Origin: Cytophagales bacterium
GTDB lineage: Bacteria; Bacteroidota; Bacteroidia; Cytophagales; Cyclobacteriaceae
Direction: 5' to 3'
Length of the DNA: 10,017 nucleotides
NCBI GenBank assembly: GCA_029262955.1
Contig: JAJCYL010000189.1
Coordinates: forward strand, 1-10,017
Part shown: piece by piece, positions 1-7,393 of the stretch
How positions within the stretch are numbered: position 1 is the stretch's first letter
How the letters are laid out: the number at the start of each line of letters is the position of its first letter
The notes under the pieces: generated by a model
Database searches by the model: none
What the model saw: only the letters and a program-made list of their open reading frames with translations
Told to the model about the DNA's origin: nothing
Position numbers and translations under genes: made by a program

Positions 1-1086
1 ATCATTGTAACTGGAGGAGGTTCCGGAGGGCATATATACCCTGCTCTTGCTATTGCTAACGCCCTAAAAGAGAAGGCAACTGTCGATATTTTGTTTGTAG
101 GTGCTAAGGGGAAAATGGAAATGGAGATAGTTCCTGATGCTGGCTATGAAATAGAAGGCCTTCCTATCAGCGGCTTACAGAGAAATCTATCTATAAGCAA
201 CCTGGCTTTTCCTTTCAAACTCATTTCAAGTATCCTAAGGAGTTTGACCATAATCAAAGAATTCAAGCCAGATGTAGTGATTGGTGTTGGTGGATATGCC
301 AGCGGACCTCTCGTATATGCAGCTACCATGAAGAAAATCCCAGCGCTATTGCAAGAGCAAAATTCTTATGCTGGTTTAGCCAATAAATGGCTCAGTAAGA
401 AAGTTCAGAAAATTTGTGTGGCTTATTCAGGAATGGAAAAGTTCTTTCCAAAAGACAAGTTAGTTCAGACCGGAAATCCGGTAAGAAAAGATTTGGTAAA
501 TACGGAGTCAAAACGCGTGAAAGCTTCGGAACGATTGGGTTTTTCCAGTCAACAAAATACAGTTTTAGTATTGGGTGGAAGTCTCGGGGCCAGAACAATT
601 AATGAGGCGATGATCAATTGCCTACCAATTTTTATTGAGACAGGAATACAAGTCTATTGGCAGACGGGTAAACTGTATTATCAGGAAATGTTGGTACGAA
701 CCAAAAAGATGGACCTAAGTAAGGTGAAGATCACCCGATTCATTGATGAAATGGATCTGGCTTATGCCATAGCTGACGTGGTGGTTTCCAGAGCTGGCGC
801 TTTAGCCATTTCTGAATTGTGTCTGGTTGGGAAACCTGTCATTTTTATACCATCTCCGAATGTGGCTGAAGATCATCAGACAAAAAATGCCATGGCCTTG
901 GTTAAAAAGGATGCCGCCTTAATGATCTCAGATAAAGATGCAGTCAAGAATTTATCGGAGGAAGTGATGAAGCTTCTAAGAAATGGAGGTCAAAAACAAA
1001 CATTAAGTAGCAACATATTGCGATTAGCAAAGCCAAATGCAGCCAACGATATTGCGGAAGAGGTAATTAAACTTATAGCGGCTTGA
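1..1086 (+). CDS. murG: MurG, UDP-GlcNAc:lipid I GlcNAc transferase (5' end outside window)
   Basis: MurG moves GlcNAc from UDP-GlcNAc onto lipid I at the inner face of the cytoplasmic membrane, giving lipid II. The reading frame is open from base 1, and window residues 5-11 read GGGSGGH, the N-terminal glycine-rich loop of MurG, so only a few N-terminal residues are missing; 361 residues are visible against a family length near 360-370. The C-terminal GT-B domain has GGSLGA at 192-197, SRAGA at 263-267 followed by SEL, and DHQTKNA at 291-297, the nucleotide-sugar binding signature. The TTG at base 91 could be mistaken for a start but lies downstream of the conserved loop. The stop codon overlaps the murC start by 4 bases, suggesting translational coupling. 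Confidence 0.97.
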   Translation: MIVTGGGSGGHIYPALAIANALKEKATVDILFVGAKGKMEMEIVPDAGYEIEGLPISGLQRNLSISNLAFPFKLISSILRSLTIIKEFKPDVVIGVGGYASGPLVYAATMKKIPALLQEQNSYAGLANKWLSKKVQKICVAYSGMEKFFPKDKLVQTGNPVRKDLVNTESKRVKASERLGFSSQQNTVLVLGGSLGARTINEAMINCLPIFIETGIQVYWQTGKLYYQEMLVRTKKMDLSKVKITRFIDEMDLAYAIADVVVSRAGALAISELCLVGKPVIFIPSPNVAEDHQTKNAMALVKKDAALMISDKDAVKNLSEEVMKLLRNGGQKQTLSSNILRLAKPNAANDIAEEVIKLIAA

Positions 1087-2489
1087 ATTTGAACGATATA
1101 CATAGGGTCTATTTTTTAGGAATCGGAGGAATCGGGATGAGCGCCCTGGCTAGGTGGTTTAATAGTCGTGGTTTAGCCGTTTCAGGTTATGATAAGACTC
1201 AAACGCCACTAACAATCAAATTGAGTGAGGAGGGCATTTCAATACATTACGAAGATGATCCCAACCTTATTGATAAAGAAATTTTGGAAGACCAGGCGAA
1301 TAGCCTGATAATTTACACCCCTGCCATCCCGTCAAATCATAGGGAATTTAATCGATTAAAGGAGCTAAAATTTGATCTTTATAAACGGTCGGAAGTTTTG
1401 GGCATGATAACTTCAGACCACTATACGATCGCGGTAGCTGGAACCCATGGCAAAACGTCTACCACATCCATCATCGCACATATTCTTCATTCAGCAGGTA
1501 AGAATTGTGCTGCATTTGTAGGTGGCATTATGGCCAACTACGATTCTAACCTTATTCTTCCCAGCGGAAGCGATGATGTAATTGTGGTAGTTGAAGCAGA
1601 TGAGTTCGACAGATCCTTTTTACGATTAAACCCTGATTTGGCGGTGGTGACTGCTGCAGATCCCGATCACCTTGATATCTATGGTGATGGAGATCATCTC
1701 AAGCAGTCTTTCAGAGATTTCATTGGAAAGATATCCCATGATGGAAAACTCTTTATTAAAGAAAGAGTTGCGACCGAATTGGAGGTTGAAGAATTGAATG
1801 GATTAACCTATTTGAAATACGATATTAGTTCGTCTGAAATTCATACTCAAAACCTAAGAGTAGATGAGGAGGCCTTTGTTTTCGACTATATTTCTGATGC
1901 CAGGACTATTAAGGATATTGTCTTGCACTTCCCTGGTCGTCACAATGTCGAAAATACAATTGCCGCTATTAGCATCGCCTTGGAAGTTGGAGTTGCGGGT
2001 GCAGACATAAGAAAGGCTATCTCATCTTATAAGGGAGTCAAAAGACGATTTGAGTATGTCCTGAGGACTCCGTCAGTGACTTACATTGATGACTATGCTC
2101 ATCACCCGGAAGAGATTCGATCTTTTTTATCAGCCCTAAAGGAGCTTTATCCGAAGAAGAAAATAACGGCCATTTTTCAACCGCATTTATACACCAGGAC
2201 CAGGGATTTTGCAGATGGTTTTGCAGAAAGTTTACAGTTGGCGGATGAGGTGATTCTCATTCCTATTTATCCTGCCCGTGAATTACCAATTGAAGGGGTA
2301 AATAGTCAGATGATTATTGATAAGATGGACAGAGTGCCAGGACAACTAAAGTCAAAGGACGAAATTCTCCAGTTGGTTGAAAATTCAGATTTGGAAATTA
2401 TAGCAACAATAGGTGCCGGTGATATTGATCAATTGGTATTGCCAATAAAAAGGGCGCTTGAAACAAAATATGATGCAGTTAACAGCTGA
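1083..2489 (+). CDS. murC: MurC, UDP-N-acetylmuramate--L-alanine ligase
   Basis: MurC is the cytoplasmic ATP-dependent Mur ligase that attaches L-alanine to UDP-MurNAc, the first step of the peptide stem. The 468-residue protein has all three Mur domains: the N-terminal UDP-binding loop GIGGIGMSA (residues 13-21), the ATP loop GTHGKTS (120-126), the EADEFD segment (171-176), HNVEN (287-291), and DDYAHHPEE (336-344) opening the C-terminal domain. Length is normal for the family. No ATG lies ahead of the UDP loop. The TTG at 1083 gives MNLNDIHRVYF, which matches the N-terminus I recall for Bacteroidota MurC; a second TTG at 1089 is the alternative. It overlaps murG by 4 bases at its start and ftsQ by about 20 at its end, so it is in the same operon. 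Confidence 0.97.
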   Translation: MNLNDIHRVYFLGIGGIGMSALARWFNSRGLAVSGYDKTQTPLTIKLSEEGISIHYEDDPNLIDKEILEDQANSLIIYTPAIPSNHREFNRLKELKFDLYKRSEVLGMITSDHYTIAVAGTHGKTSTTSIIAHILHSAGKNCAAFVGGIMANYDSNLILPSGSDDVIVVVEADEFDRSFLRLNPDLAVVTAADPDHLDIYGDGDHLKQSFRDFIGKISHDGKLFIKERVATELEVEELNGLTYLKYDISSSEIHTQNLRVDEEAFVFDYISDARTIKDIVLHFPGRHNVENTIAAISIALEVGVAGADIRKAISSYKGVKRRFEYVLRTPSVTYIDDYAHHPEEIRSFLSALKELYPKKKITAIFQPHLYTRTRDFADGFAESLQLADEVILIPIYPARELPIEGVNSQMIIDKMDRVPGQLKSKDEILQLVENSDLEIIATIGAGDIDQLVLPIKRALETKYDAVNS

Positions 2490-3237
2490 CATAAAGAGAT
2501 ACTTACAAATTGGAGGTCTTGTATTGGTCTTCGTGGTCAGTATTGCCTTCAGTTTTGGACGACAAGAATTCAAGACTTCGCAGGGAGTACAGGTGATCAT
2601 TGACAATACTTATGAGAATTACTTTGTAGAAAAGGACGAAGTTATGGAGCTAATGAATGGAGGAGAAAGAGATTATGTGACGGGAGCTTTTTTAAGCGAC
2701 GTTGATCTACGGCAATTGGAGAAAAATATCGAGAAGCATCCCTATGTGCAGGATGCGCAGGTATATCGGGATTTGCGTGGCGTCGTCTCTGTTGAAGTTC
2801 AGCAAAAAAGACCGATTGCGAGAATTTTCAAACGCTCTGAGCCAGATTTCTATATTACTGAGTCCGGCGAAGTTGTGCCCGAATCGGATAAATATACGGC
2901 ACGCGTACCACTGATAGAAATTGATAACCTTAAATTGTTAGGTTCTGGATATCTCTCTGACACTCCCTATGGCAGTAATCTCTTTGAACTATTGCTGGAG
3001 ATTCACAGGAGTGATTTTTGGAAGGCCCAGATTGCCGGTTTGACCATAGATAAAATCGGAGAAATTACTATTCAGCCACAAGTAACCAGACAGTTGATTG
3101 ATTTTGGGTATCCGGAAAAAATCACTGCTAAACTGAAAAAGTTGAGAGTTTTCTATAAAGAAATATTGCCGGTACAGGGTTGGAATAGCTACGACCGGGT
3201 AAGTGTAAAATATGACAATCAAATCATCTGCGAATAA
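2470..3237 (+). CDS. ftsQ: FtsQ/DivIB-type cell division protein
   Basis: FtsQ is a bitopic inner-membrane protein that recruits and regulates the FtsB/FtsL/FtsWI septal synthesis machinery. From the ATG at 2470 it has 255 residues: a short cytoplasmic tail, one hydrophobic helix at about 14-29 (IGGLVLVFVVSIAFSF), then a periplasmic region. The POTRA-like segment around 45-115 holds the typical pattern LRQLEKNIEKHPYVQDAQV, followed by a V-x-V-x-Q-x-RPIARI strand. Sequence conservation is low, as usual for FtsQ, so the call rests on topology, POTRA pattern and its place between murC and ftsA. Start choice is uncertain: TTG 2458 (259 residues), ATG 2470 and ATG 2473 share the frame, all overlapping the murC end. 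The gap to ftsA is 11 bases. Confidence 0.92.
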   Translation: MMQLTADIKRYLQIGGLVLVFVVSIAFSFGRQEFKTSQGVQVIIDNTYENYFVEKDEVMELMNGGERDYVTGAFLSDVDLRQLEKNIEKHPYVQDAQVYRDLRGVVSVEVQQKRPIARIFKRSEPDFYITESGEVVPESDKYTARVPLIEIDNLKLLGSGYLSDTPYGSNLFELLLEIHRSDFWKAQIAGLTIDKIGEITIQPQVTRQLIDFGYPEKITAKLKKLRVFYKEILPVQGWNSYDRVSVKYDNQIICE

Positions 3238-3248
3238 CCATAAATAAA

Positions 3249-4544
3249 ATGGAAGAAGGTAAAATTATTGTTGGTCTTGATATTGGGACGACTAAAATAT
3301 GTGCCATTGTTGGTAGGAAAAACGAATACGGAAAGTTGGAGGTGCTTGGAATGGGTAAGGCTGTCTCCGATGGTGTAATCAGGGGTATTGTTACCAACAT
3401 TGACAAAACCATTAAGGCGATCCAACGGGCGGTTTCCGAGGCTGAGAATCAGGCAGGCATCAACATCAAAGTGGTTAATGTTGGAATTGCAGGGCAGCAC
3501 ATCAAGAGTGCCATTCACCATGGGTCAATAACTCGTGTTTCCACTGATGAGGAAATTACGATGGAAGACGTCAATAGATTGACCAATGACATGTATCGTA
3601 TTGTCATTCCACCTGGAAGTGAGATTATTCACGTTATGCCGCAGAGTTACACTATTGACTACGAAGAAGGTATTAAAGATCCTGTCGGTATGTCGGGTGT
3701 AAAGATGGAGGCTGACTTTCATATTATCACAGCACAGACTAATGCCATAAACAATATTTATAAGTGTGTGAAGAGGGCGGATTTGGAAATTGAGAACCTC
3801 ATTCTGGAACCGCTGGCGTCAAGTCTTTCGGTGCTAAGTGATGAAGAGAAAGAGGCTGGAATTTGCTTGGTAGACATTGGCGGTGGCACTACGGATATTG
3901 CCATTTTCCATGAAAACATCATCCGTCATACGGAAGTAATTCCGTTTGGAGGAAATATAATAACCAATGATATCAAGCAAGGATGTGGTGTACTTGAACC
4001 GCAGGCTGAATTACTGAAAACGAGGTTTGGGAAAGCGATCTCCGAAGAGGCAAGCCCAAATGAAATCGTTTCAATTCCCGGATTAAAAGGAAGACCTCCC
4101 AAGGAAATTGCAGTTAAAAATCTCGCACATGTTATTGAGGCAAGAATGGAAGAGATAGTTGAGATGGTCCATTCTCAAATAATTCTTTCTGGCTATGAAA
4201 ATAAGCTGGCCGGAGGTATTGTGGTAACTGGTGGTGGAGCGCAATTGCAGAATCTCCAACAACTCATTGAGTACATGACCGGAATGGATGTGAGAGTGGG
4301 CTATCCAAATGAACACTTAGGTAAGGCTAAGGTTGAGGAAGTCAAAAGTCCAATGTATGCCACTACAGTTGGTTTGGTATTATCAGGATTTATGGGGCTT
4401 GACGATCGTGAAAATAAATACAACGAATTCAAGGACAGGAATGTCCGCCAAAAAATTATCAACCAAGAAAACTTTTTTAAGAAAATCCTTGAGAAGACCA
4501 AAGGTCTTTTGATCGATGACATTGACGAACAAGAAGATTATTAA
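3249..4544 (+). CDS. ftsA: FtsA, actin-like divisome membrane anchor
   Basis: FtsA is an actin/Hsp70-fold ATPase that tethers FtsZ filaments to the cytoplasmic membrane and passes the signal on to septal synthesis. The 431 residues include the phosphate-1 motif DIGTTK (11-16), the phosphate-2 motif LVDIGGGTTD (207-216) and the adenosine motif GGIVVTGGGA (322-331). The C-terminus has a candidate amphipathic membrane-targeting helix, FFKKILEKTKGLL (409-421), followed by about ten mostly acidic residues, whereas in E. coli the helix is at the very end. Length is slightly above E. coli FtsA (420). It lies 11 bases after ftsQ and 27 bases before ftsZ, the usual order. The ATG at 3249 fits the GLDIGTTK position expected in the family. 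Confidence 0.97.
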   Translation: MEEGKIIVGLDIGTTKICAIVGRKNEYGKLEVLGMGKAVSDGVIRGIVTNIDKTIKAIQRAVSEAENQAGINIKVVNVGIAGQHIKSAIHHGSITRVSTDEEITMEDVNRLTNDMYRIVIPPGSEIIHVMPQSYTIDYEEGIKDPVGMSGVKMEADFHIITAQTNAINNIYKCVKRADLEIENLILEPLASSLSVLSDEEKEAGICLVDIGGGTTDIAIFHENIIRHTEVIPFGGNIITNDIKQGCGVLEPQAELLKTRFGKAISEEASPNEIVSIPGLKGRPPKEIAVKNLAHVIEARMEEIVEMVHSQIILSGYENKLAGGIVVTGGGAQLQNLQQLIEYMTGMDVRVGYPNEHLGKAKVEEVKSPMYATTVGLVLSGFMGLDDRENKYNEFKDRNVRQKIINQENFFKKILEKTKGLLIDDIDEQEDY

Positions 4545-4556
4545 CCGAAAGGTTAG
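4541..4556 (+). promoter_or_regulatory. Small GAAA-loop hairpin on the ftsA stop codon, ahead of ftsZ
   Basis: TAACC (4542-4546), GAAA (4547-4550) and GGTTA (4551-4555) form a perfect 5-bp stem closed by a GNRA tetraloop, with a possible extra U-G pair at 4541/4556. The ftsA TAA stop is the first three bases of the stem, and the hairpin ends 15-16 bases before the ftsZ ATG. It has no following T-run, so it is not an intrinsic terminator. A role in ftsZ translation or in mRNA processing is inference only. Confidence 0.4.
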
Positions 4557-4571
4557 CTAAACAATAAGATC

Positions 4572-6086
4572 ATGACAGAAAAAGCTTATCAATTCGATCT
4601 GCCATCTCATCACAAATCAATTATTAAAGTAATTGGTATAGGTGGTGGAGGAAGTAATGCAGTGAATCACATGTTCAATCAGGGGATTAAGGACGTGGAA
4701 TTTGTTATCTGCAACACAGATTTGCAGGCACTGGAAAGCAGTCCAATCCCGAAACGCATTCAATTGGGAATAAATCTAACTGAGGGCTTAGGGGCTGGCG
4801 CAAATCCGGAGGTTGGAAGAAATGCCGCTCTGGAAAGCAAAGAAGATGTGCGTGAGTTGCTCAGTGATGGCACAAGAATGGTGTTTGTAACTGCGGGAAT
4901 GGGAGGAGGAACCGGGACTGGCGCAGCTCCTATTATAGCCCAGGTGGCTAAAGAGTTAGATATTCTGACTGTGGGCATTGTTACTGCTCCATTTACTTTT
5001 GAGGGTAAAAAGAAAATGGCTTCAGCTGAAGAGGGAATTGCTGAACTCAAACAATATTGTGATACGGTATTGGTAATCCTCAATGATAAGCTCAGGGAAG
5101 TGCATGGAAATTTGCCAATTCGTGAAGCTTTTGGTCAGGCAGACAATGTTTTGACTACAGCTGCTAAAGGAATTGCAGAAATTATTACCGTTCCAGGATA
5201 TGTGAATGTTGATTTCGAAGATGTAAGAAGTGTAATGAAGAATTCGGGAGCGGCTGTTATGGGCTCTGCTTCCATTTCTGGAGAGGATAGGGCATTGAGA
5301 GCAGCGGAATTGGCGATTTCATCTCCTTTACTGAATAATAAAAATATTCTTGGAGCCAAAAAGATCTTATTGTCTATTATTTCCGGTGAGGAGGCTGAGT
5401 TGCAAATGGATGAACTGGCTCAAATAACAGATTTCATGCAAGATAGTGCTGGTGACGATGCAGATGTAATCTTTGGTCACGGAATTGATAGTGACTTAGG
5501 TGAGAATATTAGGGTTACAGTTATAGCAACGGGGTTTGACCTGGCTCACAATTCTTCAATTGGTTCAGAGGTAAATCAACGAAAGGTTTATGACCTGGAA
5601 TCAACTAAGCAGATTCCGATATTCGAAGAAAAACGGACAAATAAGGTGGAAAAGGAAAGTGAAGAGACACCTATAGGTAAGGGCTACGCTTTTGAGTCAC
5701 CAAAGGAAGAAACACTTGATGAAGAAAAGGAAGAGGACCAGATTTTATTTGAAATTGGAGACGAATATGAAATCGTTAACAAGTCTGATTTGGACGACGA
5801 CGAGGAATTGGAAGAATTATCAGGGATTGCTAACCCACAAAAACGTGAGTCAGAATTGAGGCTGCAAGCTGAAGACAGGAGGAAGAAGTTACAGGAATTG
5901 AAGCATCCGGCAGATATTGATGCTGCGTCTTTCAAAGAGAAGCTTGAAATCCCGGCTTACCAAAGGAAGAAGGTGAGATTGCAGGAAGTTCCTCATTCGT
6001 CGGAGAAAAACTTATCGAAGTTTAACTTAACAGATGACAATAAGATCCTAGGGAACAACAAATTTCTGCATGATAATGTGGACTAA
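4572..6086 (+). CDS. ftsZ: FtsZ, tubulin-like division GTPase with extended C-terminus
   Basis: FtsZ polymerises with GTP into the cytokinetic ring at mid-cell. The 504-residue protein has GIGGGGSNAV (22-31), the tubulin signature GGGTGTGAAP (111-120), QADNV (189-193), and the T7 loop NVDFED (212-217) with both catalytic aspartates of NxDxxD. The globular core ends near residue 318. A long acidic linker (about 325-455, rich in E, D and K) leads to EIPAYQRK (459-466), the conserved peptide that normally ends FtsZ and binds FtsA. Here 38 more residues follow, ending FLHDNVD. I recall that ending from other Bacteroidota FtsZ proteins, so it is probably a phylum trait. It is the last gene of the cluster; no clear terminator follows. 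Confidence 0.98.
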   Translation: MTEKAYQFDLPSHHKSIIKVIGIGGGGSNAVNHMFNQGIKDVEFVICNTDLQALESSPIPKRIQLGINLTEGLGAGANPEVGRNAALESKEDVRELLSDGTRMVFVTAGMGGGTGTGAAPIIAQVAKELDILTVGIVTAPFTFEGKKKMASAEEGIAELKQYCDTVLVILNDKLREVHGNLPIREAFGQADNVLTTAAKGIAEIITVPGYVNVDFEDVRSVMKNSGAAVMGSASISGEDRALRAAELAISSPLLNNKNILGAKKILLSIISGEEAELQMDELAQITDFMQDSAGDDADVIFGHGIDSDLGENIRVTVIATGFDLAHNSSIGSEVNQRKVYDLESTKQIPIFEEKRTNKVEKESEETPIGKGYAFESPKEETLDEEKEEDQILFEIGDEYEIVNKSDLDDDEELEELSGIANPQKRESELRLQAEDRRKKLQELKHPADIDAASFKEKLEIPAYQRKKVRLQEVPHSSEKNLSKFNLTDDNKILGNNKFLHDNVD

Positions 6087-6605
6087 CTCAAATTGAATAT
6101 GTAAAGCTGGTATTGATTATTTGACGATTAGTCACAATGAAACTTGTAGGTCTTGCATCAGTCATAAGGTTGTAGGGGGAGATATAGCAATAAAGTAAAT
6201 CAAAAAAATGTCAGGAGGCGATACTACGACCACAACTTTTCATAAAAGTTAACTTTATTCCCACCAGTATGTTTCCAATATTTGACTCCTCCATGGTGAG
6301 ATAAGCTTCTTTGAAGGATTGAATTTCCCTAATTAATGCTGGCGGTCACCTTCACTATAAATTGTATCATACTTTTATATGTGACTGTAAATCCAATTGA
6401 CACTTTGATGCAAACCAAGGCAAAGTTCTTTAATGGTTTTTGCTCTCTTAGCCTCAATTCTGCGAACAGTAGCCATCATCAAATCTCTTTCGATATTGTT
6501 CAAAATTCTTTTCTGTATTATCAGTTGATAGCTGTCATAGACGAATTTCCAATAATTAAGATGATGACGATTGCAATAAGAGGTAGCACAAGTATGGGAT
6601 TATTT
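6087..6605. other. 519-bp spacer without a convincing gene, possible gene relics on the minus strand
   Basis: This stretch separates ftsZ from the convergent toxin gene. The only longish plus-strand frame (6336-6641) gives an odd hydrophobic protein running into the vapC 3' end and looks like chance. Two minus-strand stretches have a more coding-like composition: 6378-6599 (74 open codons, including KRILNNIERDLMMATVRRIE) and 6214-6345 (44 open codons, including EIQSFKEAYLTMEESNIG). They are in different frames and have no good start at their upstream ends. They could be remains of a decayed gene, but I do not recognise a family. No tRNA, rRNA or clear terminator is visible. Confidence 0.45.
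6234..6256. repeat. Short AT-rich inverted repeats (AACTTTT-CAT-AAAAGTT-AACTTT)
   Basis: AACTTTT (6234-6240) and AAAAGTT (6244-6250) form a 7-bp hairpin with a CAT loop. The second arm also belongs to a perfect 12-base palindrome AAAGTTAACTTT (6245-6256). It lies between the convergent ftsZ and toxin transcripts. The stem is AT-rich and weak and there is no U-run, so a terminator role is only a possibility. Confidence 0.25.
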
Positions 6606-6992
6606 TTACCAGGTTTCTATTCTGATATCACTAATATTTGAAAAATGCTGATCACGAGTGACCAAAACAATGCTAAACTCTCTGGCAATGGCGGATATCC
6701 AAATATCATTTTCCGGTATGGGTTTACCTTTCTGTTTCAGTTCATTTTTGATTGTACCATAATGCTTTGAAGTTTCTTCTGTGATGGGTAAAATGGTGAC
6801 ATGATCAATTAACGCTTCTATCTGTTTTTGATTGGATAATTTATTGGCCGATTTTTCTGCACCAAACCACAACTCTCCAATTACAATTGAAGGAATGTAT
6901 ATTTTGTGTCGGGTTATTCTATTCAGCACCTTCGGATCCCGATCATAAAAAGCAATTATAATATTAGTATCGAGCAGATGGCTACCACCCAT
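6606..6992 (-). CDS. vapC: VapC-type PIN-domain RNase toxin
   Basis: PIN-domain toxins are small Mg2+-dependent ribonucleases, many of which cut tRNA or rRNA when free of their antitoxin. From the ATG at 6992 the protein has 128 residues, the usual VapC size. All four acidic active-site positions are present: D8 (in HLLDTN), E40 (in VIGELWFGAE), D96 (in PENDIWISAIA) and D114 (in VTRDQHF), so it looks catalytically intact. An in-frame ATG at 7016 would add eight residues but would deepen the overlap with the antitoxin from 11 to 35 bases and place extra residues before the LLDTN strand that normally starts the fold; I prefer 6992. The target RNA cannot be told from sequence. It sits directly behind its antitoxin gene on the minus strand. 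Confidence 0.9.
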   Translation of the reverse strand: MGGSHLLDTNIIIAFYDRDPKVLNRITRHKIYIPSIVIGELWFGAEKSANKLSNQKQIEALIDHVTILPITEETSKHYGTIKNELKQKGKPIPENDIWISAIAREFSIVLVTRDQHFSNISDIRIETW

Positions 6993-7206
6993 CTTCGTCA
7001 ATTTGCTCACAACCATCTTTTATTCTTTCATCAATCAATTTTAAATCTTCAGAGGATATACTTCCTGCCAATTTTAGCAGTCCTTTGGATGAAGAACTAT
7101 CCTTCTCTAACAATGATTTGAGGTAATTCAACACATCTAACTGTTGAGATTTTGCCAAAGAATGAAAATAGTCTAATAATTGAGTGTCGATTGTTTTATC
7201 TGACAT
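6982..7206 (-). CDS. Antitoxin of the VapBC-like pair (DUF2281-like)
   Basis: A 74-residue acidic protein encoded just ahead of the PIN toxin and overlapping it by 11 bases, the standard toxin-antitoxin layout. The N-terminal half (about 8-33) forms the helical pattern LDYFHSLAKSQQLDVLNYLKSL seen in DUF2281-type antitoxins. After a serine-rich joint comes GLLKLAGSISSEDLKLIDE and a C-terminal KDGCEQIDEDGW, the tail type I recall from many Bacteroidota antitoxins paired with PIN proteins; this part probably wraps the toxin. I see no ribbon-helix-helix or AbrB motif, so the DNA-binding mode is open. The ATG at 7206 is the only sensible start. Family name is from memory of the pattern; the antitoxin role is mainly supported by position. 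Confidence 0.78.
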   Translation of the reverse strand: MSDKTIDTQLLDYFHSLAKSQQLDVLNYLKSLLEKDSSSSKGLLKLAGSISSEDLKLIDERIKDGCEQIDEDGW

Positions 7207-7227
7207 TTTTAGTTGATATTAAATCAG

Positions 7228-7258
7228 ATTATAAAAATAACGTTTTTTATCTCAACAA
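7228..7258 (-). promoter_or_regulatory. Putative promoter with inverted repeat ahead of the toxin-antitoxin pair
   Basis: On the minus strand, TATAAT (7233-7228) lies 21 bases upstream of the antitoxin ATG, with TTGTTG (7258-7253) 19 bases further up. Between them an inverted repeat, ATAAAAA (7231-7237) and TTTTTAT (7244-7250), is centred on AACGTT, where a self-repressing antitoxin could bind. The DNA is very AT-rich, so each match could be chance. The rest of the 7207-7393 spacer shows no gene. Confidence 0.35.
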
Positions 7259-7393
7259 GATTTTCATCAATGCGTTTCCGGGCCCTCCCTAACCACTCAA
7301 ATGCTCAGTATTTCTGAATTATTTGTTTTGGAGAATTTTTGACCTTTAAAATCACCGTAATCTCCCAATCCGATGCACTAACAACAATTTGAG

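Noticed and set aside
91..93. TTG as the murG start codon
   Set aside because: The frame is open upstream to base 1 and encodes the conserved GGGSGGH loop before this codon, so the true start lies outside the window.
4760..5083. 107-residue minus-strand frame inside ftsZ
   Set aside because: It is the antisense shadow of the glycine- and alanine-rich GTPase core; it has no motif of its own.
6336..6641. 101-residue plus-strand frame
   Set aside because: It overlaps the 3' end of the toxin gene on the other strand, has an unlikely hydrophobic composition and matches no family I know.
6993..7016. Upstream ATG for the PIN toxin
   Set aside because: It would add eight residues before the LLDTN strand and increase the overlap with the antitoxin to 35 bases; the ATG at 6992 fits the family better.
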